In this document: piece by piece, positions 8,471-17,740 of the stretch
Numbering within the stretch: position 1 is the stretch's first letter
Layout: every line of letters begins with the position of its first letter
DNA from: Marinobacter halodurans
GTDB taxonomy: Bacteria; Pseudomonadota; Gammaproteobacteria; Pseudomonadales; Oleiphilaceae
Length of the DNA stretch: 64,000 nt
Assembly (NCBI RefSeq): GCF_004327985.1
Contig: NZ_SJDL01000001.1
Span: 124,001 to 188,000 of the forward strand
Direction of reading: 5' to 3'
Made by a program: the position numbers and the translations under genes
Notes under the pieces: model-generated
Database searches by the model: none
What the model saw: only the letters and a program-made list of their open reading frames with translations
What the model was told of the DNA's origin: nothing

Positions 8471-9304
8471 TCATGAAGGTGACTGCAGGCGGCGGATCAG
8501 GTCGCTCAGGGTGCGGGCCAACGCCCGGGTGGTATCCGCCTGCCCCCCCAGCTTGAGCCAGCGGGAGCCGTCCCTGGGATCGTAGATCCAGCAGGTGTGG
8601 CCGCTATCGGGACAGTCCCACTTGAGCAGCGGATTGATGCCATAGACCGGAAGGCGCGTGGCGACCACTTCCGAACGACCGTCATCCAGCTTACGGGTTT
8701 CCTGCACCTGCAGGGCACCGGTTTCGGCGGATACCTGGTAGACAACATCGGGCGTGGCATTGGCCCGCAGCACCCGATCGTTGCTGGCGCGCCAGGCATT
8801 CTGGGACAGGAGGCTGTTGGCATGGCGCTCAAGGGCTTCACGGGGTGTGTCGGCGAGGTACAGTTTCTGCAGCTCTTCGACGGAGTTACCACCGGCCGGC
8901 TCGATCTTGGCCACCGGTTCGCCCTGGGACTTGGCCGCGTCGGCGACATCCCCTTCCTTCTTACGGGCCTGCTCCACCGCCGTGATCAACTCCAGCGCCT
9001 CGGTGTAGTGCTCGCCCTTTTCACCGGCCTGGGTGACATAGGCTTCGAGCGCGGCCATGGCTTCGTTGTAATGGCCGGCCTCGTACATAACGCGCCCCCG
9101 GTAGAAGGCGTAGGCATCCGGCTTCTTGGTATCGAGCGTCTGCAGGCGATTCAGGTACTCACCGGCCTCGCCCCACTGCTTATTCTCGACGGCCTTCTCC
9201 ACGGCCAGCATCAGCCGGCGCGTTTCGTGCTCTGGAGGCAGGGCCCAGGCCAGTTGGGTGAACAGCATGCCACCGACGACAACACCCATCCATCTGCTTT
9301 TCAT
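8471..9304 (-). CDS. Exported repeat-containing protein of unknown function
   Basis: Protein of 277 residues. It starts MKSRWMGVVVGGMLF and has a clear signal peptide ending in a WALPPE-like cleavage region, so it is periplasmic or envelope-bound. Residues about 30-110 look like TPR-type helices (ENKQWGEAGEYLNRLQTLD; YFRGRVMYEAGHYNEAMAALEAYV pattern). A C-terminal region (about 190-250) with NPLLKWDCPDSGHTCWIYDPRDGSRWLKLG has a Cys pair and resembles no enzyme I know. I cannot assign a function. It is convergent with the AraC gene two bases away and has no clear operon partner. Confidence 0.75.
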   Translation of the reverse strand: MKSRWMGVVVGGMLFTQLAWALPPEHETRRLMLAVEKAVENKQWGEAGEYLNRLQTLDTKKPDAYAFYRGRVMYEAGHYNEAMAALEAYVTQAGEKGEHYTEALELITAVEQARKKEGDVADAAKSQGEPVAKIEPAGGNSVEELQKLYLADTPREALERHANSLLSQNAWRASNDRVLRANATPDVVYQVSAETGALQVQETRKLDDGRSEVVATRLPVYGINPLLKWDCPDSGHTCWIYDPRDGSRWLKLGGQADTTRALARTLSDLIRRLQSPS

Positions 9305-9713
9305 TCCTGAATTCTCCGCAGGGAACATCACTGTTTTTCAGCATGTTGCAACACCGGCTCCTACACGCTACCGATCCTGCATCTGCTGCAAATTCATTCT
9401 TAAAGTGTCTGCCATTACCCCGGATGATTCAAGGAGATGCCGCGACAAGCCGGGCAATCGACCCAAAGGGGCCGCCCGGCATCGCTAGTCGACAACAATG
9501 GTATCGCCGCTCTGATCCCTGTCGTCGTCTCCGCCGCCGGGTGTCGCGATACAGGGCAGGGTTGAGGCCGGTGGGTCTTGCCGGTGGAATCTGTTCAACA
9601 CGCAGGGCTCCCAAAGATGCAGGTCTTGGATGTCTTGCCGATCATTCTAGGCCAGCATGGTATGGCCTCACTGTGACCTGAATTCCATTCGTCGGGAGCC
9701 GTCTTGACGATTT
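9305..9713. other. Intergenic stretch without a recognised gene
   Basis: Just over 400 bases lie between the exported repeat protein and rmuC, both on the minus strand. It should hold the promoter of the former and the 3' region of rmuC. I found no convincing hairpin with a T-run, no RNA motif and no coding frame with a ribosome site. Confidence 0.5.
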
Positions 9714-11297
9714 TCAGTCGTTTTCGTCGTCCGTCTCGGCATCCTCATCATGACCGACGCCCGCCTGTTCGCGAATCGACTTGGGAAGCTCCTTCTTCAC
9801 GCGCACCCCCAGCTCAACGAAGCGGTTGGCCTGGGAGATCAAGTTGCCCTTGCCGCGGGTGAGCGTATTCATGGCGTTGTCGTAGGTGCCCTGCGCGGTC
9901 TGCAGCTGGCTGCCCAGCCTCTCCATGGATTCCACAAAGACCCGCAGCTTGTCGTACACGGCACCGGCCCGGTCCGCGATCTGCCGCGCATTCTGACTCT
10001 GGCGCTCATACCGCCAGATGTTCTCGATGGTGCGCAGCGTGGCCAGCAACGTGGTGGGCGTCACCACGATGATCTTGCGTTCGAATGCCTCGGCAAACAG
10101 GTTCTCGTCCTGCTGGAAGGCCGCGACGAAGGCCGGTTCGATGGGCATGAACAAAAGCACGAAATCCGGGGAATGCAGCCCGCTGAGCTGGCTGTAGTCC
10201 TTCTCGCTGAGGCTGCGAATATGCTGGCGCACGGCCTCGACGTGAGCCTTGAGCGCGCTGTCGCGGGTCTCGTCGTCCTCGGCGGTGACCCATTCCTGGT
10301 AGGCGAGCAGGGACACCTTGGAGTCCACGATCAGGTTACGCCTGTCCGGCAGGTGGACCACCACATCCGGACGCAGCAGTTGGCCGTCCGCATCCCGGTA
10401 GGAACCCTGGGTGTCGTACTCGACGCCCTTGCGCAGGCCGGATTTCTCCAGCACCCGTTCAAGGATCAGTTCCCCCCAGTTACCCTGGATCTTCTTGTCA
10501 CCCTTGAGGGCCCGGGTCAGGTTCGCCGCTTCCTCGGTGATCTGCCGGTTCAGCTTCTGCAGGGCATCGATCTCGCTGCGCAGTGCCTGACGATCCCGGG
10601 TTTCGGTGGTGTAGACATCCTCGACCCGCTTGCGGAAGTCCTGCAACTGCTCGCGGAACGGGTTCAGCAGGCTGTCGAGACTGGTGCGGGTCTGTTGCGA
10701 GAAGCGCTCGCTCTTCTGCTCGAAGATGCGGTTGGCAAGGTTCTCGAACTCCTGCTTCAGCGCATCCCGGTTGCGCTCGAGCAACTGCAGTTTCTCGCCG
10801 GTGGTGCGGCGCTCCTCTTCCAGCGTCACCTCGTACTCACGCAGCGACACCCGCGCATCGGACAGTGACCGGTTGACCGCCTCGTAACGGTCATTCAGCT
10901 CAGACAGGTCCTGCTCCAGCTTGTGCTCGCGCTTTTGCGCTCCGTCCCGCTCCGCCACCAGTGTGGCCATCCGGTTTTCCAGTTCCGTCGCCTTGTCACG
11001 CCAGGTCTCACGGGCGGCCTCCAGCTCGCGCTGCCGGTGTTGCTGCTCTGAGGCCTGCGTGCGCAACTGGTCGCGTTCCTGCTCCAGCAGGGCGCGGTCC
11101 CGGCTGGCATGGTAGGCCTGCTCCTCGGCCGATTCGGCGCGGGCGGTCATGGCGTCCAGGCGAGCCTGTGCATCCTCGCGCACCTGTCGAAGACGGCGCT
11201 GGTAGACCAGCGCCATGACGAGGGCAGTCACCAGCACCACCACGATGGCGGCGGTTATCAACGCCGGGAGCATCTCCCGGGGAATGGAAAGCGGCAC
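9714..11297 (-). CDS. rmuC: DNA recombination protein RmuC
   Basis: Protein of 527 residues. A single N-terminal membrane helix (PALITAAIVVVLVTALVMALVY) is followed by a long charged coiled coil (about residues 35-200) and the RmuC nuclease-like domain, with NWGELILERVLEKSGLRKG, RPDVVVHLPDRRNLIVDSKVSL and VVTPTTLLATLRTIENIW. RmuC limits recombination at inverted repeats and has recently been linked to anti-phage or replication-repair roles. I choose the GTG at 11297, which has AGGAG six bases upstream; a TTG at 11345 has its ribosome site too close, and ATG 11273 is the fallback. Stand-alone gene. Confidence 0.92.
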   Translation of the reverse strand: MPLSIPREMLPALITAAIVVVLVTALVMALVYQRRLRQVREDAQARLDAMTARAESAEEQAYHASRDRALLEQERDQLRTQASEQQHRQRELEAARETWRDKATELENRMATLVAERDGAQKREHKLEQDLSELNDRYEAVNRSLSDARVSLREYEVTLEEERRTTGEKLQLLERNRDALKQEFENLANRIFEQKSERFSQQTRTSLDSLLNPFREQLQDFRKRVEDVYTTETRDRQALRSEIDALQKLNRQITEEAANLTRALKGDKKIQGNWGELILERVLEKSGLRKGVEYDTQGSYRDADGQLLRPDVVVHLPDRRNLIVDSKVSLLAYQEWVTAEDDETRDSALKAHVEAVRQHIRSLSEKDYSQLSGLHSPDFVLLFMPIEPAFVAAFQQDENLFAEAFERKIIVVTPTTLLATLRTIENIWRYERQSQNARQIADRAGAVYDKLRVFVESMERLGSQLQTAQGTYDNAMNTLTRGKGNLISQANRFVELGVRVKKELPKSIREQAGVGHDEDAETDDEND

Positions 11298-11685
11298 AAT
11301 GAACTCCTGTATCGGGACGGTCGGCGCCAGGGAGTCTCCGATCAACTCCTGAAATCTCGGTCATGAACGGGCCATTATCCAGAAAACAACCGGCCCGGGC
11401 CAAGGAACTTACCGCGAAACACTTCGACTAAAGCCCAAGTGACACCGACACATCAGCTTGATATTCGTGAATAATTGGTGATCCTGCACGCAGCCGATAT
11501 GACGCACAAGTCTCAAAATTCCGGAGACATCCGATAACAGGACATCCAGAGATGGAAGCCGCTCGCAATCTGAGCTACAACAGTCGGTATAACGATAATT
11601 AAAAAGCGCTCAAGTGCGGCCGGTTATCGCCACACCAGCAGCGCTGCTGGGATCACCCCGGACAAGGGATTTTCGAGACACAGCC
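11298..11685. other. Divergent intergenic region with a GC-rich palindrome
   Basis: This is the control region between rmuC and the small gene at 11686. The only structure I see is a perfect 16-bp palindrome CCAGCAGCGCTGCTGG at 11635-11650, 35 bases before the small gene. No RNA gene or coding frame with a ribosome site was found. Confidence 0.45.
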
Positions 11686-12036
11686 ATGTTGAAAGCACTC
11701 TGGCGCAGAACGACCGGACGAGAAAGCGCCTCAGAGTCCGGTGAGGCCAGCACCGGGTTCAGTCTGACCGAACACCTGACCCATACCGGCCAGTATCACC
11801 TCGAGCGCCTGCACACGCTGGTGGAGTTACGCTATGGCCAGCGCTATGACGATTCGTCCGACGCCACCATCCGGCGCCTGATCCACTACGCCTCCCGTAT
11901 CCAGGACCAGGACATCCAGCGCGAATTGCTCCTGCTCTACCTGAACTGTCCACCGGCCGTCCAGGCCTACCTGCGCTCCGACGACATTCTCGACGCCGAC
12001 CACTATATCCGCACCCAGCGTCCGCCGATCGAGTAG
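11686..12036 (+). CDS. Small protein of unknown function
   Basis: Predicted soluble protein of 116 residues, starting MLKALWRR; acidic and basic residues are mixed and there is no signal peptide or membrane helix. Residues 30-70 (LTEHLTHTGQYHLERLHTLVE) look helical. I recognise no family. It is a single gene between the divergent rmuC and the retropepsin operon, preceded by a 16-bp palindrome at 11635-11650. The coding frame has the strong third-position GC of its neighbours, which supports it being real. The ATG at 11686 was preferred to one at 11614, since the earlier residues lack the amphipathic pattern. Confidence 0.6.
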   Translation: MLKALWRRTTGRESASESGEASTGFSLTEHLTHTGQYHLERLHTLVELRYGQRYDDSSDATIRRLIHYASRIQDQDIQRELLLLYLNCPPAVQAYLRSDDILDADHYIRTQRPPIE

Positions 12037-12195
12037 CCCCGCAGCCACTGCACCAAAAACGTCAATCCGGTCACATCCGCGCCGGAGTTACAGATCGGTA
12101 AATCAGCGTAATGTCGTAATAATGTATACTTCGCCCTTCAATTTCGGACCGTCCCCGATCAGAAGACACGGATTATTTTGGACAGAGGTTCTCTC

Positions 12196-13002
12196 ATGCC
12201 CATGCGCGCGCTTCGCACGCTCACACCACTGGCTCTGGCAACGGCTGTCGGGATGCTCCTTGCTGGCTGCTCTGGCTCGCTCCTGGTCAAGCAGGACGAC
12301 CTGAACACCCTAAAACAGACTGAGACCGTTCAGACCGGCGAACTCCGGCAACTGAGCGAAGACCTCAAGGCGCACCACCGGGGTATGGTGCGCAACAACA
12401 ACGAGAATACCCGGGCGCTGATCGAAACCATTCGCGAGCAGATCAAGCCCCCCAGTTGCCCCAAGCGTCCACAGCCGGTCTGCTCCGCCGCCAGCAGCAA
12501 CACGCCATCCTCCCCGCGGCTACAGGGCATGCTGGTTGTCGGCCAACTGGAGAAGGTCCACTTCCTGGAACCCGGTTTCACCTACGAGGCCCGGGTCGAT
12601 ACGGGCGCGGAAACCTCATCGCTGGATGCCCGTAACGTCACCTATTTCGAGCGCAACGGCGAGGATTGGGTGCGCTTCGACGTGCCGGTGCCGGGCACCA
12701 AGGACAAGCTGAAGACGCTGGAACGTCCGCTCTCCCGCAATGCCCGCATCATCCAGGCCTCTGCCGATGACAGCGAGCGCCGGGCCGTCGTCGAACTGCA
12801 GTTCGCCATCGGCGATCACCTGCAGAAGGCGGAATTCACTCTTTCCAACCGTAAAGCCCTGTCCAATACCGTCCTGATCGGTCGCAACATCCTCCGCGAT
12901 GTCATGCTGGTTGATGTCGGCAAGGAGTTTGCCACCAAGCTGCCCGCCAAGTTCTCGTCCAGGGGCGGGCAAACCCAGACAGCCAAGGATGCGCAGCAGT
13001 GA
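12196..13002 (+). CDS. Retropepsin-like (RimB/DUF785-type) aspartic protease lipoprotein
   Basis: Protein of 268 residues with a lipoprotein signal (hydrophobic segment then LLAGCSGS; lipid-anchored Cys), so it faces the periplasm. After a polar linker rich in Gln and Lys (about 35-100), a single-chain retropepsin-like domain begins at LVVGQLEKVHFLEPGF; the catalytic motif DTGAETSS starts at D135, and GRNILRD near the end is the family's closing strand. The family is often annotated as ATP-dependent zinc protease, although the motif is that of an aspartic protease. The start at 12196 follows AGAGG; it is the first gene of a three-gene operon with the next two, overlapping the second by 4 bases. 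Confidence 0.85.
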   Translation: MPMRALRTLTPLALATAVGMLLAGCSGSLLVKQDDLNTLKQTETVQTGELRQLSEDLKAHHRGMVRNNNENTRALIETIREQIKPPSCPKRPQPVCSAASSNTPSSPRLQGMLVVGQLEKVHFLEPGFTYEARVDTGAETSSLDARNVTYFERNGEDWVRFDVPVPGTKDKLKTLERPLSRNARIIQASADDSERRAVVELQFAIGDHLQKAEFTLSNRKALSNTVLIGRNILRDVMLVDVGKEFATKLPAKFSSRGGQTQTAKDAQQ

Positions 13003-14510
13003 AGTCACGCTACCCGTTTTACATCGCCATTGCCCTGTTGATCTTTACCGGTGTCGGCATCGCTACCCTGCGCCACTTCGAGCTCGGCATTCCCTGGTTG
13101 TCCGGCGAAGAGCGCCCGGTCTGGCTGGTGGAGGCCCGGGTGGATTTCCGGGCCAACGGCGACCCGGTGCTGGTCAGCCTCAACCTGCCGGACGATCCCC
13201 CCGGTTTCCATGTACTGTCCGAACAGGCGGCGTCGCCGGGTTACGGCTTCTCTATCGTCAACGACAAGGGCGATCGGCGGGGCGAATGGTCGATCCGGCA
13301 GGCCAACGGTCCGCAGACCCTGTACTACAAGGCCCAGTTCATCCCGGATCCGGACGTCCAGCCCCATCCACCGGAACAGCCACCGGAGCCGGATACGGTC
13401 TACTGGGAGGAACCCCAGGCCACGGCCGCCCATGAAGTGCTGGCCCTGGCCGCCGAAAAATCCAGCACGCCGGAGAGCATGACCCGTGAACTGATCAAGC
13501 TGATCCGCTCCTCCGATCCGAACCAGAACACCGCACTCCTGCTGGCCGGTAACGATGACGTGGATGTCCTGGTCAAGCTGCTCAACTATGCCGACATCCC
13601 CGCCCGCGTCTCCGAAGGCATCATGCTGGAGGATGCCCGCCGGCGACAGCCGCTGCGCCCCTTCCTGGAGATCTTCGACGGCGACCACTGGCTGACGTTC
13701 AACCCGCAAACCGGCGAACAGGGCCTGCCCGAGAACGTCCTGCTATGGAGCCGCAATACCACGTCGCTGCTGGATGTGATGGGCGGTAACCAGTCGGTGG
13801 TGAGCTTCGCCATGTTGCGCCAGACCGTACCGGCACTGCAGCTGGCACGGGCCGAGTCGATGAAGAATGGCCTGGGCTTCCTGAGCCTGTATCAGCTACC
13901 GATCGAGGAACAGAGCATGTTCCGCATGCTGCTACTTCTCCCGCTGGGCGCCATGGTCGTGGTCTTCATGCGGGTGATCGTGGGGATCCGGACTTCCGGG
14001 ACGTTCATGCCAGTACTGATCGCCGTCGCGTTCCTGCAGACCTCGCTCGGCCCCGGCCTCGTCACCTTCATTACGGTGGTAGCCCTGGGACTGCTGTTGC
14101 GGGGCTACCTGTCGAACCTCAACCTGTTACTGGTGTCCCGGATTGCGACGCTGATCATCCTGGTGATCTTCATGAGCACGGCCATCAGCATCGTGGGTTA
14201 CCAGATGGGCTTCAACACCGGCATGACGGTGACGTTCTTCCCCATGGTCATCCTCGCCTGGACCATCGAGCGGATGTCCATCCTCTGGGAGGAGGAAGGA
14301 CCGCACGAAGTCTTCGTGCAAGGCGGCGGCAGCCTTCTGGTTGCCGTCCTGGCCTACCTGGCCATGAGCCTGCCGATCGCCGGCCACCTGACCTTCAATT
14401 TCCCGGAACTGCACCTGATCATCCTGGCGGTGATCCTGCTGATGGGGCAGTACACCGGCTACAAACTCAGCGAACTGCGCCGGTTCCATCCCATGCAGGA
14501 GTATGACTGA
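12999..14510 (+). CDS. Inactive transglutaminase domain fused to seven-helix membrane domain
   Basis: Inner-membrane protein of 503 residues. An N-terminal anchor (about 6-24) is followed by a periplasmic region (25-300) containing a transglutaminase-like fold; a catalytic Cys-His-Asp set is not evident, matching the family name. The C-terminal part (about 305-490) has roughly seven hydrophobic segments with GIRTSGTFMPVLIAVAF and TFFPMVILAWTIERMS. Known families of this type are encoded with an ATP-grasp ligase and a retropepsin-like protein, exactly as here. It probably couples the periplasmic protease to the cytosolic ligase, which is inference. ATGA overlap with the upstream gene; the downstream start overlaps its stop by one base. 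Confidence 0.87.
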   Translation: MKSRYPFYIAIALLIFTGVGIATLRHFELGIPWLSGEERPVWLVEARVDFRANGDPVLVSLNLPDDPPGFHVLSEQAASPGYGFSIVNDKGDRRGEWSIRQANGPQTLYYKAQFIPDPDVQPHPPEQPPEPDTVYWEEPQATAAHEVLALAAEKSSTPESMTRELIKLIRSSDPNQNTALLLAGNDDVDVLVKLLNYADIPARVSEGIMLEDARRRQPLRPFLEIFDGDHWLTFNPQTGEQGLPENVLLWSRNTTSLLDVMGGNQSVVSFAMLRQTVPALQLARAESMKNGLGFLSLYQLPIEEQSMFRMLLLLPLGAMVVVFMRVIVGIRTSGTFMPVLIAVAFLQTSLGPGLVTFITVVALGLLLRGYLSNLNLLLVSRIATLIILVIFMSTAISIVGYQMGFNTGMTVTFFPMVILAWTIERMSILWEEEGPHEVFVQGGGSLLVAVLAYLAMSLPIAGHLTFNFPELHLIILAVILLMGQYTGYKLSELRRFHPMQEYD

Positions 14511-15508
14511 TGCGATGGATCTCGCCGGCTTCCCTCAGCCGCCGCGGCATGCTCAACATGAACCGGCGCAACGTGGACTATATTGCCCGCTACAACGACC
14601 GCAGCGCCTACCCGCTGGTGGACAACAAACTGAAAACCAAACTGGTGGCCGAGGAATATGATGTGGCCACACCGGCCCTGCGCCAGGTGGTCTCCCAGCA
14701 ACACCAGATCTCCCATTTTCGCGAGCGGGTGGCCGGTCTCAACGGCTTCGCCATCAAACCGGCCAAGGGTTCCGGGGGCAAAGGCATCATGGTGATCACC
14801 CGCCGCGAGGACGACAGCTTCATCAAGGCCTCCGGCGCCGCGGTTTCACTGCGGCACCTGGAGCGCCACCTGTCCAACATCCTGGCCGGACTGTATTCGC
14901 TGGGCGGCTCCCCCGACGTGGCGATCGTCGAGGACCTGATCCAGTGCAGCAGCACCCTCACCGATTACTCGTTCCAGGGAGTGCCGGACATCCGCATCAT
15001 CGTATTCCGCGGCTATCCGGTAATGGCGATGCTGCGGCTGGCCACCCGCGCCTCCGACGGCAAGGCCAACCTCCACCAGGGCGCCATTGGCGTCGGCATC
15101 GACATCGCCACGGGCCGGAGCCTGAACGCCGTGCAGTTCAACCGTCCGGTGAAGATGCATCCGGACACCGGGCTGGCGCTGGAACATATCCAGATCGAGG
15201 ACTGGCACACCATGCTGGTGATGGCTTCCCGCTGTTATGAAGCGACGGGGCTGGGCTACATGGGCGCCGACCTGGTGCTCGACCAGCACGACGGCCCCAC
15301 CCTGCTGGAACTCAATGCCCGGCCCGGACTGGCCATCCAGATGGCCAACGGCAAGGGGCTGCTGCCACGCCTGAAATACATCGAAAGCCTCAAGCGCACG
15401 CATCTCACCCCGGAGGCCCGAGTCGAGTATGCCATGTCCGTATTCAGCCACGCCGGCAACCTGTCTGCCCCACGGCGGACCACGAAGCGGCAGCCGGCAT
15501 TCGCCTGA
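14510..15508 (+). CDS. ATP-grasp ligase (alpha-L-glutamate ligase-like)
   Basis: Cytosolic protein of 332 residues of the ATP-grasp family found with 7TM-transglutaminase proteins. The glycine-rich ATP-binding strand FAIKPAKGSGGKGIMVI is at about 77-93, the ATP-binding acidic segment VAIVEDLIQ near 138, and the metal-binding end LLELNARPGLAIQMAN near 263-278. These enzymes join a carboxylate to an amine using ATP; here the acceptor and donor are unknown. It is the last gene of the triad, translationally coupled, and followed by a strong bidirectional terminator. Convergent with the BCCT gene. Confidence 0.87.
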   Translation: MRWISPASLSRRGMLNMNRRNVDYIARYNDRSAYPLVDNKLKTKLVAEEYDVATPALRQVVSQQHQISHFRERVAGLNGFAIKPAKGSGGKGIMVITRREDDSFIKASGAAVSLRHLERHLSNILAGLYSLGGSPDVAIVEDLIQCSSTLTDYSFQGVPDIRIIVFRGYPVMAMLRLATRASDGKANLHQGAIGVGIDIATGRSLNAVQFNRPVKMHPDTGLALEHIQIEDWHTMLVMASRCYEATGLGYMGADLVLDQHDGPTLLELNARPGLAIQMANGKGLLPRLKYIESLKRTHLTPEARVEYAMSVFSHAGNLSAPRRTTKRQPAFA

Positions 15509-15545
15509 GCTGACTGGCTCCTCTCCCACGCCGACCACCCCGCCA

Positions 15546-15579
15546 TAAAAAAACCCGCCTCGGCTGAGGCGGGTTTTTC
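15546..15579. terminator. Bidirectional Rho-independent terminator
   Basis: A perfect 8-bp stem CCCGCCTC / GAGGCGGG with loop GGCT is flanked by an A-run on the left and a T-run on the right. It therefore ends both the ATP-grasp operon (plus strand) and the BCCT gene (minus strand). Confidence 0.93.
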
Positions 15580-15594
15580 GATCGGGCCGAACGC

Positions 15595-17181
15595 TTACTT
15601 CATGCCGGCATTGATCAGGGCGCGCTCGTTGTTCAGGCCTTTGTAAAGGCCATAGCACATGACGAGCAGCACGAAGGTAAACGGCAGACCAACACTGACT
15701 GCACCGGCTTGCAGTGACTTCAGCGCGTCAGCACCGCCACCGAAGACCAGAGCCGCAGCGATCGCGCCTTCCATGACCGCCCAGAAAACACGCTGCTGGG
15801 TCGGCGCATCCAGCTTGCCGCCGGCGGTGATGCTGTCGATCACCAGCGAGCCCGAGTCAGACGAGGTCACGAAGAAAACCATGACCAGGATAATGCCCAG
15901 GAAGGACGTGATCGCGGTCAGCGGAATGTTGGCCAGCATCTGGAACATCGCCAGCGAGACATCCGTCAGACCATCCGCTGCCAGTGAACCGACGCCCGAC
16001 TGGATCTGCTCCAGGGCAGAGCCCCCGAATGCGCTCATCCAGACGATGGTAATGAGGGTCGGGATGATCAGCACGGCGGTCACGAACTGACGCACGGTAC
16101 GGCCCTTGGATACCCGGGCAATGAACATGCCGACGAACGGTGACCAGGAGATCCACCAGGCCCAGTAGAAGACAGTCCAGCCATGGAACCAGGTTTCGTC
16201 CTCACGACCGAACGGGTTACTCAGCGGCAGGATGTTGCTGAAGTAAGCCGAGGTGGTCGTCCCGATAGCCTCGAACACACCCAGCGTGTGGCCGGCGAAG
16301 ATCACAAACAGCAGCATCGCAGCCGCCAGGGCCATATTGATGTTACTGAGCAGCTTGACGCCGCCGTCCAGGCCGCGAACCACCGAGATCAGCGCCACAC
16401 AGGTAATGCCGAAGATGATCGCGATCTGTGTGCTGATGCCGCTGTCGATATCGAACAGGTAATGGAGGCCTGAGGCCGCCTGCTGCGCGCCCAGGCCCAG
16501 GGAGGTGGCCAGACCGAAGATGGTCGCCAGTACCGCCAGGATATCGATGATGTCGCCGATCCAGCCCCAGACGCGATCGCCGAAGATCGGGAAGAAGGCT
16601 GAGCGTAACGTCAGCGGCATGCCCTTGTTAAAGGCAAAGAAAGACAATGACAGAGCAACGATCGCGTAGATCGCCCAGGGATGCAGGCCCCAGTGGTACA
16701 TGGTCGCGCCCAAGGCGAGGCTCGCACCTTCCGGCGTGTTGGGAGCCACGTTGAGCGGTGTTCCGTACCAGTCCGTGTAGTAGGCCACCGGCTCGGCCAC
16801 ACCCCAGAACATCAGACCGATCCCCATACCGGCGGCGAACAGCATCGCAAACCAGGACATGGTGGAGAATTCCGGAACCGCATCGGAGCCGCCGATCCGG
16901 ATCTTGCCGACCGGCAGCACGATCAATGCCAGGCAGAAAACCACGAAGATGTTGCCACTGATCAGGAACAACCAGTCGAAATGATTGATGGCACCGGTCT
17001 TGGCACCATTGAGCATCGAATTCGACACATCCGGGAATATCAGGGTTCCCACGACGAAAAAGATGATCAATGCAGCCGTAACGAAAAACACCGTCTTGTG
17101 CAGGTCAAGCCCCAGTGGGGTGATGTTATCCTGACCTGCCTGATAGTCGGTGGAGTACTCGTCTTTAAGGACTTCGCTCAC
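15595..17181 (-). CDS. BCCT family glycine betaine/choline/carnitine transporter
   Basis: Inner-membrane secondary transporter of 528 residues with about 12 helices. The BCCT signature is clear: MGIGLMFWGVAEPVAYY near residue 120-135 and the Trp-rich FHGWTVFYWAWWISWSPFVGMFIARVSKGR segment near 330. Such carriers take up betaine, choline or related zwitterions with Na+ or H+, usually as compatible solutes. The GTG at 17181 follows AGGAG with 7-base spacing and gives an N-terminus MSEVLKDEYSTDY. The cytosolic C-tail is short, so osmosensing by a long C-terminal domain is not expected. It faces the ATP-grasp triad, which may also act in osmotic adaptation. Confidence 0.92.
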   Translation of the reverse strand: MSEVLKDEYSTDYQAGQDNITPLGLDLHKTVFFVTAALIIFFVVGTLIFPDVSNSMLNGAKTGAINHFDWLFLISGNIFVVFCLALIVLPVGKIRIGGSDAVPEFSTMSWFAMLFAAGMGIGLMFWGVAEPVAYYTDWYGTPLNVAPNTPEGASLALGATMYHWGLHPWAIYAIVALSLSFFAFNKGMPLTLRSAFFPIFGDRVWGWIGDIIDILAVLATIFGLATSLGLGAQQAASGLHYLFDIDSGISTQIAIIFGITCVALISVVRGLDGGVKLLSNINMALAAAMLLFVIFAGHTLGVFEAIGTTTSAYFSNILPLSNPFGREDETWFHGWTVFYWAWWISWSPFVGMFIARVSKGRTVRQFVTAVLIIPTLITIVWMSAFGGSALEQIQSGVGSLAADGLTDVSLAMFQMLANIPLTAITSFLGIILVMVFFVTSSDSGSLVIDSITAGGKLDAPTQQRVFWAVMEGAIAAALVFGGGADALKSLQAGAVSVGLPFTFVLLVMCYGLYKGLNNERALINAGMK

Positions 17182-17592
17182 GTCAAGTCTCCTCGAACGG
17201 ATTGTTGGGCCCATGTCGGACTCAAGATTACAGACCGTTAAGTCTATTTATTTGAGCTCGAAAGATCAAAAGTGATTTCCGGAAGGATTCCACTTTTATA
17301 ACCGTAACCCAGATCCGACGACTCTTCCCATAAAATTTTCCTGCTGCCTGCAGGCAACGCGTTACCCGCACATTAAGAACAGGACTGCATATTAGGACTC
17401 AGTTGACGTCCTTCGCCATCACGATTCCCGGGATTTTCCGGCGCACCGACAGCAACGCCTCGATCGCTACGAGCGGCAATCTACGGGCCTCCATTTACTT
17501 ACATGTCTAAGTAACAAGTGACGGCACTCGCACAAGTCTATCGTACGCGGGACGGCTGCCCAGGCGTTATCAAGTCTGTTAAACTGCGGTTT
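17182..17592. other. Divergent control region upstream of the BCCT gene and the riboswitch
   Basis: About 410 bases with no coding frame with a ribosome site. It must hold the BCCT promoter leftward and the thi promoter rightward. A locally AT-rich stretch (about 17230-17345) before the BCCT gene is the likely promoter area. I saw no clear operator. Confidence 0.45.
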
Positions 17593-17679
17593 TCTCAACG
17601 GGGTGCCTGCGATTGTATCGACAGGCTGAGATCAGACCCGCGGAACCTGCTCCGGATCATGCCGGCGAAGGGATTGAGT
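17593..17679 (+). promoter_or_regulatory. TPP riboswitch (THI element)
   Basis: All conserved blocks are present in order: P1 left arm CTCAA (17594-17598), GGGGTGC (17600-17606), CTGAGA (17626-17631), ACCCG (17636-17640), GAACCTG (17643-17649), GGATCATGCC (17654-17663), GCGAAGGGA (17665-17673), and P1 right arm TTGAG (17674-17678). Thiamine pyrophosphate binding is expected to shut off the thiBPQ genes, which start 62 bases downstream. No T-run terminator follows, so control is more likely at translation of thiB, whose own ribosome site is weak. Confidence 0.95.
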
Positions 17680-17740
17680 GACGACTCTGCCTGCGGTCTG
17701 CCGCCCCGTTTCTCCGACATGACGACGGGTACTGACCACA

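Noticed and set aside
9305-9713. Possible small RNA or terminator after rmuC
   Set aside because: No stable hairpin with T-run and no promoter-like boxes could be identified by eye.
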